DNA of 45,572 nucleotides, taken from NCBI GenBank assembly GCA_051872335.1, contig JBJEDT010000009.1, positions 1 to 45,572 of the forward strand, written 5' to 3'. The stretch is from SUG2458 sp051872335 (GTDB lineage: Bacteria; Bacillota_I; Bacilli_A; RFN20; CAG-826). Below are positions 31,542-40,902 of this stretch, one piece after another. A model generated the notes under the pieces. It saw only the letters and a list, made by a program, of their open reading frames with translations, did not search any database and was not told the DNA's origin. How positions within the stretch are numbered: position 1 is the stretch's first letter; every line of letters starts with the position of its first letter. The position numbers were made by a program, and so were the translations under genes.

Positions 31542-32047
31542 TGGGAACAATTCGTGTCGCTGGACTAGTATCTGATTCCATTGTTGATGGTCCAGGAATT
31601 AGATATGCTATATTTACACAAGGGTGTGGACATAACTGTTTAGGTTGCCACAATCCAATAACACATGATTTTAATTCCGGAACAGATATTAATATAGATA
31701 AATTAATAAAGCAAATAGTAAATAATCCAATACTTAGTGGAGTCACTTTAACTGGTGGAGATCCTTTTTATCAAGTTGACGCAGCATTGGAACTTACTTA
31801 TAAACTAAAGTCATTTGGTATAAACATTATTGCTTATACAGGATTTACTTATGAAGAATTAATAAAAATGAAAGAAAATAATCCAAATTTAGATCGTTTG
31901 TTACATAATATAGACGTTCTAGTTGATGGACCTTATGATGATAATTTAAGAGATTTAACTCTCCATTTTAGAGGTTCTTCTAATCAAAGAATAATTGATG
32001 TTCCTTCATCAATAAAAAAACATAGTGTTTGCTTATTAAATTGGTAA
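31541..32047 (+). CDS. nrdG: Anaerobic ribonucleotide reductase activase
   Basis: A radical-SAM enzyme of 168 aa that installs the glycyl radical on NrdD. The cluster motif CGHNCLGCHNP (CX3CX2C) is near residues 29-39, and VTLTGGDPF is the SAM-binding GGE-like motif. LVDGPY and FRGSSNQR, typical of NrdG, are present. It is translationally coupled to nrdD by the one-base overlap. A palindromic terminator follows at 32054. Confidence 0.96.
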   Translation: MGTIRVAGLVSDSIVDGPGIRYAIFTQGCGHNCLGCHNPITHDFNSGTDINIDKLIKQIVNNPILSGVTLTGGDPFYQVDAALELTYKLKSFGINIIAYTGFTYEELIKMKENNPNLDRLLHNIDVLVDGPYDDNLRDLTLHFRGSSNQRIIDVPSSIKKHSVCLLNW

Positions 32048-32053
32048 GATATT

Positions 32054-32082
32054 AGGTTGTAAATTTACAACCTTTTATTTTT
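32054..32082 (+). terminator. Terminator of the nrdDG operon
   Basis: A perfect 20-bp palindrome (AGGTTGTAAATTTACAACCT) followed by a T-rich tail. Confidence 0.85.
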
Positions 32083-32136
32083 ATATGGTGTAGTAAAGAA
32101 AATTTTAGTAAAATAAAAAAGAAATGAGGGATTACC

Positions 32137-33261
32137 ATGTACACACAAATTAAAAATTATATAGATACACTAATGGAATCAAAACCTGATTTACCTTTAT
32201 GGAATATTGAAAGTATTAAACAAGGAAAGAAACCAGCGTGGAATTATATTGATGGATGTATGATTTCATCACTAATCGAAATGTATAAAACGACTAAAGA
32301 ACAAAAATACATTGATTTTGTTTTAAATTTTGTCGATTATTATGTTTTCGAAGATGGCACAATTCGTGGCTATGATCCTAATAAATATTCAACTGATGAT
32401 GTTTGTGAATCGCGAATTCTTTTTGATTTATACGATATTACAAAAAATGAAAAATATAATAAAGCAATAGATTTAACTTATAGTCAAGTTATAAATCACC
32501 CTCGTACTAAAGAAGGTAATTTCTGGCATAAACAAATTTATCCAAATCAAGTTTGGCTTGACGGTCTTTATATGATGCAACCTTTTTATACTAGATATTT
32601 AACTTTACGTGGAAATAAAGATTATAGTGATATTGTAAATCAGTTTAAAAACGTCAGAGCATTAATGTTTGATGAGGATAAAAAACTTTATTATCATGGT
32701 TATGATTCATCAAAATTAATTTTTTGGGCTAATAAAGAAACTGGGGTTTCACAAAACTTTTGGTTACGATCAATTGGATGGTTTACTGTTGGATTAATTG
32801 ATGTGTATGATTATATGGACGAAAACTCTGCTTTTAGAGAGGAAATTAAAAAGATTTTTGTAGAAATTATTGAAGGTATTTTAAGCTATCAAGATGAAAA
32901 AAGTAAAATGTTTTATCAATTACCAGATAAGAAAGAAGTCGAAGGTAATTATCTAGAAACTTCAGGTAGTGCAATGATTGCATATGCTTTATTAAAAGGT
33001 AGTAGATTAGGAGTTTTACCTACTTCATATAGTAAAAAAGGAAAAGAAATCTTTGATGGAATATGTTCAAAGTATTTATCTTTTGATGAAGAAGGAAGAC
33101 TAAATTTAGGAGGCATTTGTTTAGTAGCTGGTCTTGGTCCTGAAAATAATTTAAGGCGCGACGGAAGTGTTGAATATTATCTTTCTGAACCAATTGTTGA
33201 AAATGATGCTAAAGGTGTGGGACCTTTAATTATGGCATTTTCTGAACTAATAAAATTATGA
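32137..33261 (+). CDS. GH105/GH88-like unsaturated glucuronyl hydrolase
   Basis: 374 aa, an (alpha/alpha)6-barrel protein of the YteR/YesR type. DGCMISSLIEMY opens the helical repeat, DDVCESRILFDLYDIT and QVWLDGLYMMQPFY carry the conserved Asp residues, and NFWLRSIGWFTVGLIDVYDY is the most typical segment. These enzymes release unsaturated galacturonic or glucuronic acid from pectin- or glycan-derived oligosaccharides. No signal peptide, so it acts on imported oligosaccharides. The stop is TGA. It is isolated from sugar-transport genes in this window, so the substrate is uncertain. RBS AATGAGG. Confidence 0.85.
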   Translation: MYTQIKNYIDTLMESKPDLPLWNIESIKQGKKPAWNYIDGCMISSLIEMYKTTKEQKYIDFVLNFVDYYVFEDGTIRGYDPNKYSTDDVCESRILFDLYDITKNEKYNKAIDLTYSQVINHPRTKEGNFWHKQIYPNQVWLDGLYMMQPFYTRYLTLRGNKDYSDIVNQFKNVRALMFDEDKKLYYHGYDSSKLIFWANKETGVSQNFWLRSIGWFTVGLIDVYDYMDENSAFREEIKKIFVEIIEGILSYQDEKSKMFYQLPDKKEVEGNYLETSGSAMIAYALLKGSRLGVLPTSYSKKGKEIFDGICSKYLSFDEEGRLNLGGICLVAGLGPENNLRRDGSVEYYLSEPIVENDAKGVGPLIMAFSELIKL

Positions 33262-33292
33262 TAATTGTCAATAAATGTCTAATTTTAACCTA

Positions 33293-33320
33293 TTGATATT
33301 GGTAAGTTATAATGTATAAT
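33293..33320 (+). promoter_or_regulatory. Promoter of the tandem CNNM operon
   Basis: TTGATA (33293-33298), 16 nt and a perfect TATAAT (33315-33320). Confidence 0.6.
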
Positions 33321-33353
33321 ATTATTTATAAATATTAAGGAGAGTGGTTTTTG

Positions 33354-34394
33354 ATGAATCCGGATGGGTCTACGATCTATATAGTTATATTTATTTTAGT
33401 TATTTTAAGCGGCTTTTTCTCAATGAGTGAAACTGCATTTAATTCATGCAACAAAATTAGAATGCGTGTTAAAGCAAATGATGGAAATAAAGCTGCTAAA
33501 ATAGTTTGTAAACTTAATGATGATTCGTCAAAAACTTTAATCACTATATTAGTTGGTAATAATATTGTAAACTATTTTGTATCTATTCTAGCTGCAATTG
33601 TTTTTGGCTATTTTTTAACAACCTCATCTGATGTCTCAGATATTATTGCAACATTAGTTGTTACTGCTGTTGTTTATGTTTTTGGTGAAACATTACCTAA
33701 ATCTTTAGCTCGTGCAAAAGCTGATTCTGTTGCTTTATTTTCTGCATATATTATTTATGTTTTTATGATTGTCTTATGGCCTATTACTATAATCTTTAGA
33801 GGTTTAAATAAATTGGTTGAAATTATTTTCAAAATGAAAGATGAACCAATAATGACTGAAGATGATTTTACTAATGTAATTGAGGAAATTGAGGAGCAAG
33901 GAATTATTGAAGAAAATGAATCTGATATTATCCAAAATGCATTAGATTTTGATGATACACAAGTAAAAGAAGTATTAACTCCTCGTGAAAAGATTTTTGC
34001 TTTGGATATTGATTCAATTAATCATGATAATTTACGTGATATTTTAAATAGTGTTTCATACTCTCGTATTCCGATTTATAAAGGTTCAATCGATAATATT
34101 ATTGGTATTTTACATGTTAGAAAATATCTTAAAGATTATTTAAGCAATAAAGATGTAAAAATTGAGTCATGTTTAATGAAACCATATTTTGTTTCTAACA
34201 AAGATACTGTCGAAAGAATTTTTGATGGTTTTAAGAAAAATAAAACTCACGTTGCTATTGTTAGAAATAATTTAAAGCAAACCATTGGTATGGTAACAAT
34301 GGATGATATTTTAGAAGAACTTATCGGTGAGTTTAGTAAAGAAGGTACCTTCCTTATCAAAAAGAATTTGAATAAAGGAGGTAAGAAAAAATGA
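33354..34394 (+). CDS. CNNM/CorC-type (DUF21-CBS) membrane protein, short form
   Basis: 346 aa. The N-terminal DUF21 domain (residues 5-150) has about four helices with SGFFSMSETAFNSC and FGETLPKSLARAKAD. A CBS pair follows (LTPREKIFALDID; TMDDILEELIGEF). The usual C-terminal CorC_HlyC domain is absent: the protein ends NKGGKKK shortly after the second CBS. Family members transport or regulate divalent cations such as Mg2+. It overlaps its paralog by ATGA, so they are probably partners. ATG 33354 is favoured by AAGGAGAG; a TTG at 33351 is also in frame. Confidence 0.87.
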   Translation: MNPDGSTIYIVIFILVILSGFFSMSETAFNSCNKIRMRVKANDGNKAAKIVCKLNDDSSKTLITILVGNNIVNYFVSILAAIVFGYFLTTSSDVSDIIATLVVTAVVYVFGETLPKSLARAKADSVALFSAYIIYVFMIVLWPITIIFRGLNKLVEIIFKMKDEPIMTEDDFTNVIEEIEEQGIIEENESDIIQNALDFDDTQVKEVLTPREKIFALDIDSINHDNLRDILNSVSYSRIPIYKGSIDNIIGILHVRKYLKDYLSNKDVKIESCLMKPYFVSNKDTVERIFDGFKKNKTHVAIVRNNLKQTIGMVTMDDILEELIGEFSKEGTFLIKKNLNKGGKKK

Positions 34395-35674
34395 TAGTTT
34401 CAATCGTTATTTTTATAATTTGTATTATTTTATCTGCTTTCTTTTCTTCAAGCGAAACAGTTTATGCTGTCGTTAATAGGTTGAGACTTAAAAAAGATAG
34501 CGAAAATGGTAATTATTTTGCAAAGGTTGCTTTAGAAAATGTTGAAAAATTTGATGTCACAACATCTACTATTTTATTAGGAAATAATTTAGTTAATATT
34601 GCTGCATCTATTTTTGGAGCAAATATTTTTAACAATTTATTATCACCAAAAGTTGGTGATGCTCTAGCATCAACATTAAGTGCTATTATCGTTTTAGTAA
34701 TTTTACTAGTACTAGGTGAAATTTTTCCAAAAGTATTAGGTATGCGTTATTCTTTTGCTTTATCTAAAATATTTGCATTTATTATTAAGTGTTTGAAATA
34801 TGTATTCTTTCCAATTGTTTGGCCAATTTCTAAATTAGCTGGTTTATTATTTAGACCTAAAAAAGAAGAAACTGACGATGAAGAAAACGAAGAAACTGTT
34901 ACAGATGATGAACTTATTGAAATGGCTGAAGCTATTGAAGAAGAAGGGCTTATTGATGAATCACAATTAGAGTTAGTCAAATCAGCTATTGATTTCACTG
35001 ATATTACAGCTTATGAAATTATGACACCTCGAGTTGATGTTTTTGGTTATGATATCAATGATGATATTTCTGAATTAACAAAAAATATTGAGATTTTTTC
35101 TCATTCAAGAATTCCAGTATATGATGGTTCACTTGATAATATTGTTGGTGTCGTTAAATCAATTGAAGTATTAAAACTATTAAATAATGGAGTTAATAAT
35201 ATTGATATAAACGATTTATTAGAAGAACCATATTATGTTCCAGAATCAAAACAAATATCTAGTATTTTAGAAGAATTCAAGTCTTCTCATCATCATTTAG
35301 CTATTGTTAAAGATGAATATGGTGGTACTGCTGGTATTTTAACTCTTGAAGATATTGTTGAAGAATTAGTTGGCGATATTTGGGATGAGATGGATGTAAT
35401 TGAAGAAGACTATATTGTTCGAAATGATAATGAATTCTTAGTTGATGGATCTATGAATATTGAAGATTTCTTTAATTTAGTTGATTTAGATATTGATGAT
35501 TATGAAGGTGATTCAGCAACTGTAAATGGATGGTGTCAAGAAGAACTTGGACGTTTTGCAAAAGTAAACGATACATTTGAGTATAAAAACCTTAATGTTT
35601 TAATTACAAAAGCAGATGAATTCATTGTTGAACAAATTAAAGTCATTAAGAATAATATAGTTGAAGAAGAGTAG
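34391..35674 (+). CDS. CNNM/CorC-type (DUF21-CBS-CorC_HlyC) membrane protein, full form
   Basis: 427 aa. DUF21 with SAFFSSSETVYAVVNR and LGEIFPKVLGMRYS, an acidic linker (about residues 160-180, many Glu and Asp), two CBS domains (MTPRVDVFGYDIN; IVKDEYGGTAGILTLEDI), then the C-terminal CorC_HlyC domain (VDGSMNIEDFFNLVDLDID). These proteins (YhdP/YrkA type) are linked to Mg2+ homeostasis. The start overlaps the stop of the short paralog. The pair probably arose by tandem duplication and one copy lost its tail. Confidence 0.9.
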   Translation: MIVSIVIFIICIILSAFFSSSETVYAVVNRLRLKKDSENGNYFAKVALENVEKFDVTTSTILLGNNLVNIAASIFGANIFNNLLSPKVGDALASTLSAIIVLVILLVLGEIFPKVLGMRYSFALSKIFAFIIKCLKYVFFPIVWPISKLAGLLFRPKKEETDDEENEETVTDDELIEMAEAIEEEGLIDESQLELVKSAIDFTDITAYEIMTPRVDVFGYDINDDISELTKNIEIFSHSRIPVYDGSLDNIVGVVKSIEVLKLLNNGVNNIDINDLLEEPYYVPESKQISSILEEFKSSHHHLAIVKDEYGGTAGILTLEDIVEELVGDIWDEMDVIEEDYIVRNDNEFLVDGSMNIEDFFNLVDLDIDDYEGDSATVNGWCQEELGRFAKVNDTFEYKNLNVLITKADEFIVEQIKVIKNNIVEEE

Positions 35675-35690
35675 AATTCAGAGGTGTGTT

Positions 35691-36599
35691 ATGAAGTATT
35701 TAAAATGGGTAAATAAAAATTGTAGTTCATTAGCTGGAAAAAACGTAATTGTTACAGGAGCTAATAGTGGAATTGGTTTAGAATTAACGAAATATTTATG
35801 TTTTTTAGGCGCTCATGTAATAATGGCTTGTCGTTCTTTAAGTAGAGCTGAAACAGCTAAGAATAAAATTTTAGAAGAAGTACCTAATGCATCATTAGAA
35901 ATAATGGAATATGATCAATCAGATAGTAAATCTATTGAGAATTTTCATTCAAATTTTTGCCAAAAATATGATACTTTATATGCACTAGTGAATAATGCTG
36001 GAATCTATCATCCTGCTAAAAATTCAAAAGCAAGTAATGGTTATCCATTAACTATTATGACTAATTATTTGGGTGGCTATTATCTTTCTCAATTACTATT
36101 ACCAATGTTAGAAAAAAATGAAGATTCTAGACTAATATTTGAGTGCTCTTTAGCAGCTAATTTTAATAAATATAAAAATTTAGAATTCTTATCAAGTTCA
36201 ATGAAAAATACTAATATTGAGTATAATTTGAGTAAGTTAGCTATTGGAAAAGCTTTTTACTATATCGCAAGTCAAGACCATAATACAAAAGTATTAATGG
36301 CTCATCCAGGTGTAGCTTCAACAAATATATTTAGTTCAAAAGGCAATTCGTTTGCTCGTTGGTTTAAATGGCTTGCTACAAAATTACTTCCAATTTTTGT
36401 TCATAGTACTGCTAAAGCTTCCTTAGGATTATTAAAATGTGTTGCTAATAAAAACATTGAAAATGGAACTTATTTAGGACCTAGAGGTTTATTTCATATA
36501 GGTGGTTACCCAAAAGTCATTAAGCCATCAAAATATTTAAGAAAAAATAATGATGAATTAATAACAGAAACTGAAAATTTAATTTTAAAACTTAAATAA
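35691..36599 (+). CDS. Short-chain dehydrogenase/reductase
   Basis: 302 aa. The cofactor motif VTGANSGIGLELTKYL is near residues 19-34, NNAGIYHP is the NNAG motif, and the catalytic YNLSKLAIGKAFYY gives the YxxxK pair. It resembles retinol-dehydrogenase/WW-oxidoreductase-type SDRs, including HPGVASTNIF. ATG 35691 follows AGAGGTG; a longer in-frame start at 35661 overlaps the previous gene without an RBS. Substrate unknown. Confidence 0.85.
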   Translation: MKYLKWVNKNCSSLAGKNVIVTGANSGIGLELTKYLCFLGAHVIMACRSLSRAETAKNKILEEVPNASLEIMEYDQSDSKSIENFHSNFCQKYDTLYALVNNAGIYHPAKNSKASNGYPLTIMTNYLGGYYLSQLLLPMLEKNEDSRLIFECSLAANFNKYKNLEFLSSSMKNTNIEYNLSKLAIGKAFYYIASQDHNTKVLMAHPGVASTNIFSSKGNSFARWFKWLATKLLPIFVHSTAKASLGLLKCVANKNIENGTYLGPRGLFHIGGYPKVIKPSKYLRKNNDELITETENLILKLK

Positions 36600-36658
36600 A
36601 TATATTATTTCGTTAAAGAATTTAGAAGGCATTCTATATAATTTTATAGAGGCTATTA

Positions 36659-37045
36659 ATGGATTGTTCATGTAATGACGAAAATATAGATCAAGAAGTA
36701 GAAACTTTTAACCTTGATATTATTATGTCTTTATTGTTCATTGTAGCTATTTTAATTGCTGTGTATATTACAGTTAGACGTAAATTTAATGTAATTAATA
36801 ATAACAATACAAGTGATGAATTAACTCGACTTGGAAAAATAGGTGAATTTTCATTAATGATTGTCATTATTGCAGCACTTTATTTTGTATATACTACTTT
36901 AAGGACGTATAGAAAAGATCCAACAACAACAAATTTTGGTTATTTCTTTGCTGCTTTTCTAGTTTTAGTTGCAGCAATAATAAGATTATTTACATTATTT
37001 AGATCTTCAACAGTTATAGAAGGTGCTGAAGATATTATTGGATAG
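36659..37045 (+). CDS. Small membrane protein, 128 aa, unknown
   Basis: Three hydrophobic helices (about residues 19-40, 61-82 and 92-115) follow an acidic start (MDCSCNDENIDQEVETFN) with a CxC motif. Loops are short. No family recognised. It ends 11 nt before hflX with the hflX RBS (TAGGAGG) overlapping its stop, so the two are co-transcribed. Confidence 0.55.
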   Translation: MDCSCNDENIDQEVETFNLDIIMSLLFIVAILIAVYITVRRKFNVINNNNTSDELTRLGKIGEFSLMIVIIAALYFVYTTLRTYRKDPTTTNFGYFFAAFLVLVAAIIRLFTLFRSSTVIEGAEDIIG

Positions 37046-37056
37046 GAGGTATATAT

Positions 37057-38304
37057 ATGAAACGGGTTATTGTTATTAGTGCTTCTCTATCTGGAGAAGA
37101 TACAACTCGCAAAGATAAAGAAATTATAAATTTAATAGGTTCTTTAGATATGGAAGCTATTAGATTTTATACACAAAACATAAATGAAATAAATAAAAAT
37201 ACTTATATTGGTAGTGGTAAAATTAGCGAAATTCTTACTTATATACGTCCTCTTGAAAATATTGATTCTATTGTTTTCAACTGTGATTTAAGTCCACTAC
37301 AATTCCGTACTTTAAAAGATTTATTTAAAAAAGAAATTTATGATAGAACAGGAATTATTCTTCAAATTTTTGCTCAACGAGCAAAAACTAAAGAAGCTCA
37401 ACTTCAAGTAGAAATTGCGACACTACAATATTTGAGAGCTCGTTTAGTCGAAAAAGAAGCTAATTTCTCACAAGTTACTTCTGGAGGTGGAGCTCATAAT
37501 AAAGGAAGTGGAGAAAAACAAATCGATATTGATAGATATAAATATCGAGTTTTATTAGCTCAAAAAAATGCTGAACTTGAAAGTTTAGTTAGTAAAAGAG
37601 CTCATAACAGACAAAGAAGAAGTAAAAGTAATTTACCAATTGTAGCAATTGTTGGTTACACAAACGCTGGTAAGTCAACTCTTTTAAATACGTTTATAGA
37701 AGCTGATAAAAAGTCCAATGAGAAAAAAGTCTTACAAGAAGATCGTCTTTTTGCAACATTAGAAACTTCCACAAGATATATTGATATTACAAAGTATCCA
37801 TCATTTTTATTAACTGATACTGTTGGTTTTATTGATAATTTACCGACAACATTAATTAAGGCATTTAGATCAACACTAGAAGAAATTAAGGAAGCAAATT
37901 TATTAATACAAGTTGTCGATATTTCTGATAGCGAATATAAAAATCAAATTATTACTACCAACAATACATTAAAGGAAATTGGTGTATCGGAAGATATTCC
38001 AATGATTTATTTATATAATAAGGTTGATAAAATTGAACATTATCCATTTATTCCTGATGAACATTCTTTATATACTTCATTAACTTCAACTGATGATATT
38101 GATGATATTTGTAAGTTGATTATGAATCATATTTGTAATGATTGGGAAAAAGTAAAAATGTTTTTACCATATAGTGAAAATTTATATGCTTTACAAAAAA
38201 GTGGGTACATTCAAGAAATTAAAGAAAACGAGGACGGTTATTTATTAACCATCCTCGTTAATGAAAGAACTAAAAAATTATATTCAAAGTTTATTATTGA
38301 TTGA
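37057..38304 (+). CDS. hflX: GTPase HflX
   Basis: A 50S-ribosome-binding GTPase of 415 aa that splits stalled ribosomes. The N-terminal HflX domain has NKNTYIGSGKISEI and NCDLSPLQFRTLKD; GGGAHNKGSGEKQIDIDR leads into the G domain. G1 is GYTNAGKST near 202, G3 DTVGFIDNLP, G4 NKVD. The stop is TGA, and its last 11 bases overlap the end of the opposite-strand kinase gene. A strong 14-bp hairpin lies inside the coding sequence at 38227-38259. Confidence 0.95.
   Translation: MKRVIVISASLSGEDTTRKDKEIINLIGSLDMEAIRFYTQNINEINKNTYIGSGKISEILTYIRPLENIDSIVFNCDLSPLQFRTLKDLFKKEIYDRTGIILQIFAQRAKTKEAQLQVEIATLQYLRARLVEKEANFSQVTSGGGAHNKGSGEKQIDIDRYKYRVLLAQKNAELESLVSKRAHNRQRRSKSNLPIVAIVGYTNAGKSTLLNTFIEADKKSNEKKVLQEDRLFATLETSTRYIDITKYPSFLLTDTVGFIDNLPTTLIKAFRSTLEEIKEANLLIQVVDISDSEYKNQIITTNNTLKEIGVSEDIPMIYLYNKVDKIEHYPFIPDEHSLYTSLTSTDDIDDICKLIMNHICNDWEKVKMFLPYSENLYALQKSGYIQEIKENEDGYLLTILVNERTKKLYSKFIID
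38227..38259 (+). repeat. Hairpin inside the 3' end of hflX
   Basis: AACGAGGACGGTTA and TAACCATCCTCGTT form a 14-bp stem with one mismatch and loop TTTAT, within coding sequence. No T run. It might stabilise the mRNA end, or be coincidental. Confidence 0.45.
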
Positions 38305-38830
38305 TTTTTTTAAAGTATAAGTCATAAATTAGATTGGCAACGCCTTCAATATCTAGATTTTCAGTGTCGATTTCAAAATCAACATCTGGAAAAATATCAT
38401 CGGCAAATTTAGAACGATCATTAATGATTCGTGAATTAGTATTTTCTAAGGAATCGCCTCGACCTAACATTCGATTGAAGCGAGTTTTTTCACCTGCTAA
38501 TAATTTAAAAAAAACAATGTTTTTACAATTTAATTGTTTAAAAGAATTAAGACCATTTATATCAATAGCAACAACTTTATTATCACCAATTTCATTTTTT
38601 GATGTCCCATAATAGTTGCCATTATAAATGGTATACTCGATAAAATAATCTTGTTTGATTAATTCTTCAAATTTTTCTTTTGTTACGAAATGGTAATCAA
38701 CGTCGTTAACTTCACCTTGTCTAATTGGACGTGTAGTATGTGTGATAAATTTTTTAATATTATATTTTTTGGCTAGCACTTTAGTGACTTCAGTTTTTCC
38801 ACTGGCTGATGCTCCAACTAAAACTATCAT
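38294..38830 (-). CDS. Guanylate-kinase-like protein
   Basis: 178 aa. The P-loop VLVGASASGKTEV is near residues 3-15. THTTRPIRQGEVNDVDYHFV is the GMP-binding region typical of guanylate kinase (TTRxxRxGExxGxxYxFV), then YGTSKNE and DINGLNSFK. It is somewhat divergent from canonical Gmk (no GVDY; shorter lid), so it may be a paralog rather than the essential enzyme. ATG 38828-38830 follows AGGGAGTGG; the longer frame to 38863 has no RBS. Convergent with hflX, with an 11-base overlap. Confidence 0.8.
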   Translation of the reverse strand: MIVLVGASASGKTEVTKVLAKKYNIKKFITHTTRPIRQGEVNDVDYHFVTKEKFEELIKQDYFIEYTIYNGNYYGTSKNEIGDNKVVAIDINGLNSFKQLNCKNIVFFKLLAGEKTRFNRMLGRGDSLENTNSRIINDRSKFADDIFPDVDFEIDTENLDIEGVANLIYDLYFKKINQ

Positions 38831-38863
38831 TAGACCACTCCCTACTTTTATTCTATTATACAC

Positions 38864-39064
38864 ATATTTTATTTTAAAAAAATTATTTTTTTTAAAGTTA
38901 TTTAATAATAATTATTTAGTTTAGTGGAAAAGATAAAAATTAGAGTATTATTTCGGCAATTTTTTATTGATATATTGCCTTTTAATGTTGAATATTTGTT
39001 GATTTTGTGCCAATATTTAATAGGTAGAATTATATCTATTCATTTTGGAAGGAGAATGTTAAAA
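38864..39064 (+). promoter_or_regulatory. 200-nt leader of the Fe-S scaffold/GGGtGRT operon
   Basis: No gene with an RBS is visible. GGCAAT (38955-38960) and ATTGCC (38974-38979) form a hairpin followed by TTTT, and several -10-like hexamers are present. This could be an attenuator, but I cannot define it. Confidence 0.25.
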
Positions 39065-39766
39065 ATGGGTAAAATTGAATACACATTAGATGTAAACGAA
39101 ATGTGTTCTGTTCGCAAAGGTTGCGATCACGGACCTGCTCCAATTCCTGAAGAAGGTTTATGGGTCAAGTCAAAACAAATTACTGATATTTCTGGTTTAA
39201 GCCATGGTATCGGTTGGTGTGCTCCTCAACAAGGTGCATGTAAATTAACATTGAATGTTAAAGATGGTATCATTCATGAAGCATTAGTTGAAACAATTGG
39301 ATGCTCAGGTATGACTCACTCTGCTGCAATGGCTGCAGAAATTTTACAAGGAAAAACTATTTTAGAAGCTTTAAATACTGATTTAGTTTGTGATGCTATC
39401 AATGTTGCTATGAGAGAAATCTTCAAACAATTAGTCTATGGACGTACACAAACTGCTTTTTCAGAAAATGGTTTACCTGTTGGTTCAACACTTGATGATT
39501 TAGGAAAAGGATTAAGATCTCAAGTTGGTACTATGTTTGGTACATTAGCTAAAGGCCCTCGTTATCTAGAAATGGCTGAAGGTTATGTTTTAAGTGTTGC
39601 TTTAGATGACAACAATGAAATTTGTGGTTATAAATTTGTCCATTTAGGAAAAATGATGGCTGCTATTAAAGCTGGTAAGGATCCTAAAGAAGCATATGAA
39701 AGTTGTATCGGTACATACGGTCGCTATGAAGGCGCTGCTAAACATATCGATCCACGTAAAGAATAG
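39065..39766 (+). CDS. Iron-sulfur cluster scaffold-like protein (partner of GGGtGRT)
   Basis: 233 aa. A NifU-like core with conserved cysteines: MCSVRKGCDHGP near residue 13, GWCAPQQGACKL near 55, TIGCSGMTHSAAMAAEIL near 83 and YESCIGTYGRYEG near 218. In anaerobic Firmicutes this protein is annotated as an Fe-S assembly scaffold and is regularly followed by the GGGtGRT protein, as here (14 nt later). ATG 39065 is favoured: AAGGAG at 39049-39054 is 10 nt upstream, whereas ATG 39056 is too close. The precise role is not established. Confidence 0.82.
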   Translation: MGKIEYTLDVNEMCSVRKGCDHGPAPIPEEGLWVKSKQITDISGLSHGIGWCAPQQGACKLTLNVKDGIIHEALVETIGCSGMTHSAAMAAEILQGKTILEALNTDLVCDAINVAMREIFKQLVYGRTQTAFSENGLPVGSTLDDLGKGLRSQVGTMFGTLAKGPRYLEMAEGYVLSVALDDNNEICGYKFVHLGKMMAAIKAGKDPKEAYESCIGTYGRYEGAAKHIDPRKE

Positions 39767-39780
39767 GAGGATTCGCGGAT

Positions 39781-40782
39781 ATGTCATTATTTGAAAACTA
39801 TGAACGTCGTATTGACGGAATCAATAAAGCATGTAAAGAATATGGCTTAGAAAAAATCGAAGATGCTCGTGATTTATGCTTAGCACATGGTGTTGATGTT
39901 GAAAAAATCGTAAAAGGTGTTCAACCAATTTGTTTTGAAAATGCTGTATGGGCATATACATTAGGTTGTGCTATTGCTATCAAATCTGGTGTTAAAACAG
40001 CTGCTGAAGCATCTGAAAAAATTGGCCTTGGTTTACAAGCATTTTGTATTCCAGGATCTGTAGCTGAAACACGTGAAGTTGGATTAGGCCACGGTAATTT
40101 AGGTGCTATGCTATTAAGAGAAGATACAAAATGTTTCTGTTTCTTAGCAGGGCACGAATCATTTGCTGCTGCTGAAGGTGCTATTGGTATTGCTAGAACT
40201 GCTAATAAAGTACGTAAAGAACCTTTAAAAGTAATTTTAAATGGTTTAGGTAAAGATGCTGCATATATTATTTCTCGTATTAATGGTTTTACATATGTCG
40301 AAACAGAATATGATTTCTATACATCAACTGTAAAAGTAGTACGTGAAGTTGCTTTCTCAGATGGAGAAAGATCAAAAATTAAATGTTATGGTGCTAATGA
40401 TGTATTAGAAGGCGTTGCTATCATGAAGATGGAAAAAGTTGATGTTTCTATTACAGGTAACTCAACAAACCCAACTCGTTTCCAACACTTAGTTGCTGGT
40501 ACATACAAAAAATGGTGCTATGAGCATGATGTTAAGTACTTCTCAGTAGCATCTGGTGGTGGTACAGGTCGTACTTTACACCCAGATAATATGGCTGCTG
40601 GTCCTTCATCATATGGTTTAACTGACTCTATGGGTCGTATGCATGGTGATGCACAATTTGCTGGATCTTCCTCAGTTCCTGCTCATGTAGAAATGATGGG
40701 ATTAATCGGTATGGGTAACAATCCAATGGTTGGTGCAACTGTTGCATGTGCTGTTGCAGTATTTGAAGCATTAAGCAAATAA
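39781..40782 (+). CDS. GGGtGRT protein
   Basis: 333 aa. The name-giving motif SGGGTGRTLHPDN is near residues 258-270. Other strongly conserved-looking segments are GLGHGNLGAMLL, FCFLAGHESFAAAEGAIG and GNSTNPTRFQHLVAG. Codon use is less A/T-rich than neighbours, suggesting high expression. It follows the scaffold gene with RBS AGGAGG. The family is widespread in gut anaerobes and of unknown function; the constant pairing with a cysteine-rich scaffold suggests a metal- or sulfur-linked task. Confidence 0.88.
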   Translation: MSLFENYERRIDGINKACKEYGLEKIEDARDLCLAHGVDVEKIVKGVQPICFENAVWAYTLGCAIAIKSGVKTAAEASEKIGLGLQAFCIPGSVAETREVGLGHGNLGAMLLREDTKCFCFLAGHESFAAAEGAIGIARTANKVRKEPLKVILNGLGKDAAYIISRINGFTYVETEYDFYTSTVKVVREVAFSDGERSKIKCYGANDVLEGVAIMKMEKVDVSITGNSTNPTRFQHLVAGTYKKWCYEHDVKYFSVASGGGTGRTLHPDNMAAGPSSYGLTDSMGRMHGDAQFAGSSSVPAHVEMMGLIGMGNNPMVGATVACAVAVFEALSK

Positions 40783-40794
40783 GATAAAAAAATT

Positions 40795-40826
40795 AGATTA
40801 GTGTCAACGACACTAATCTTTTTTTA
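40795..40826 (+). terminator. Rho-independent terminator
   Basis: AGATTAGTGTC/GACACTAATCT form an 11-bp stem with loop AAC and a T7 tail. Confidence 0.92.
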
Positions 40827-40902
40827 TGTTTATTAAAATTTTTTTTCATTTTCTTTAGGAAGTTTACAAATTGTTGCATATTTATTATTTAAGGAGGCCT
40901 AC

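Noticed and set aside
38227..38259. The hairpin in hflX as its terminator
   Set aside because: It lies about 45 nt before the stop codon, within conserved-looking coding sequence, and has no T run.
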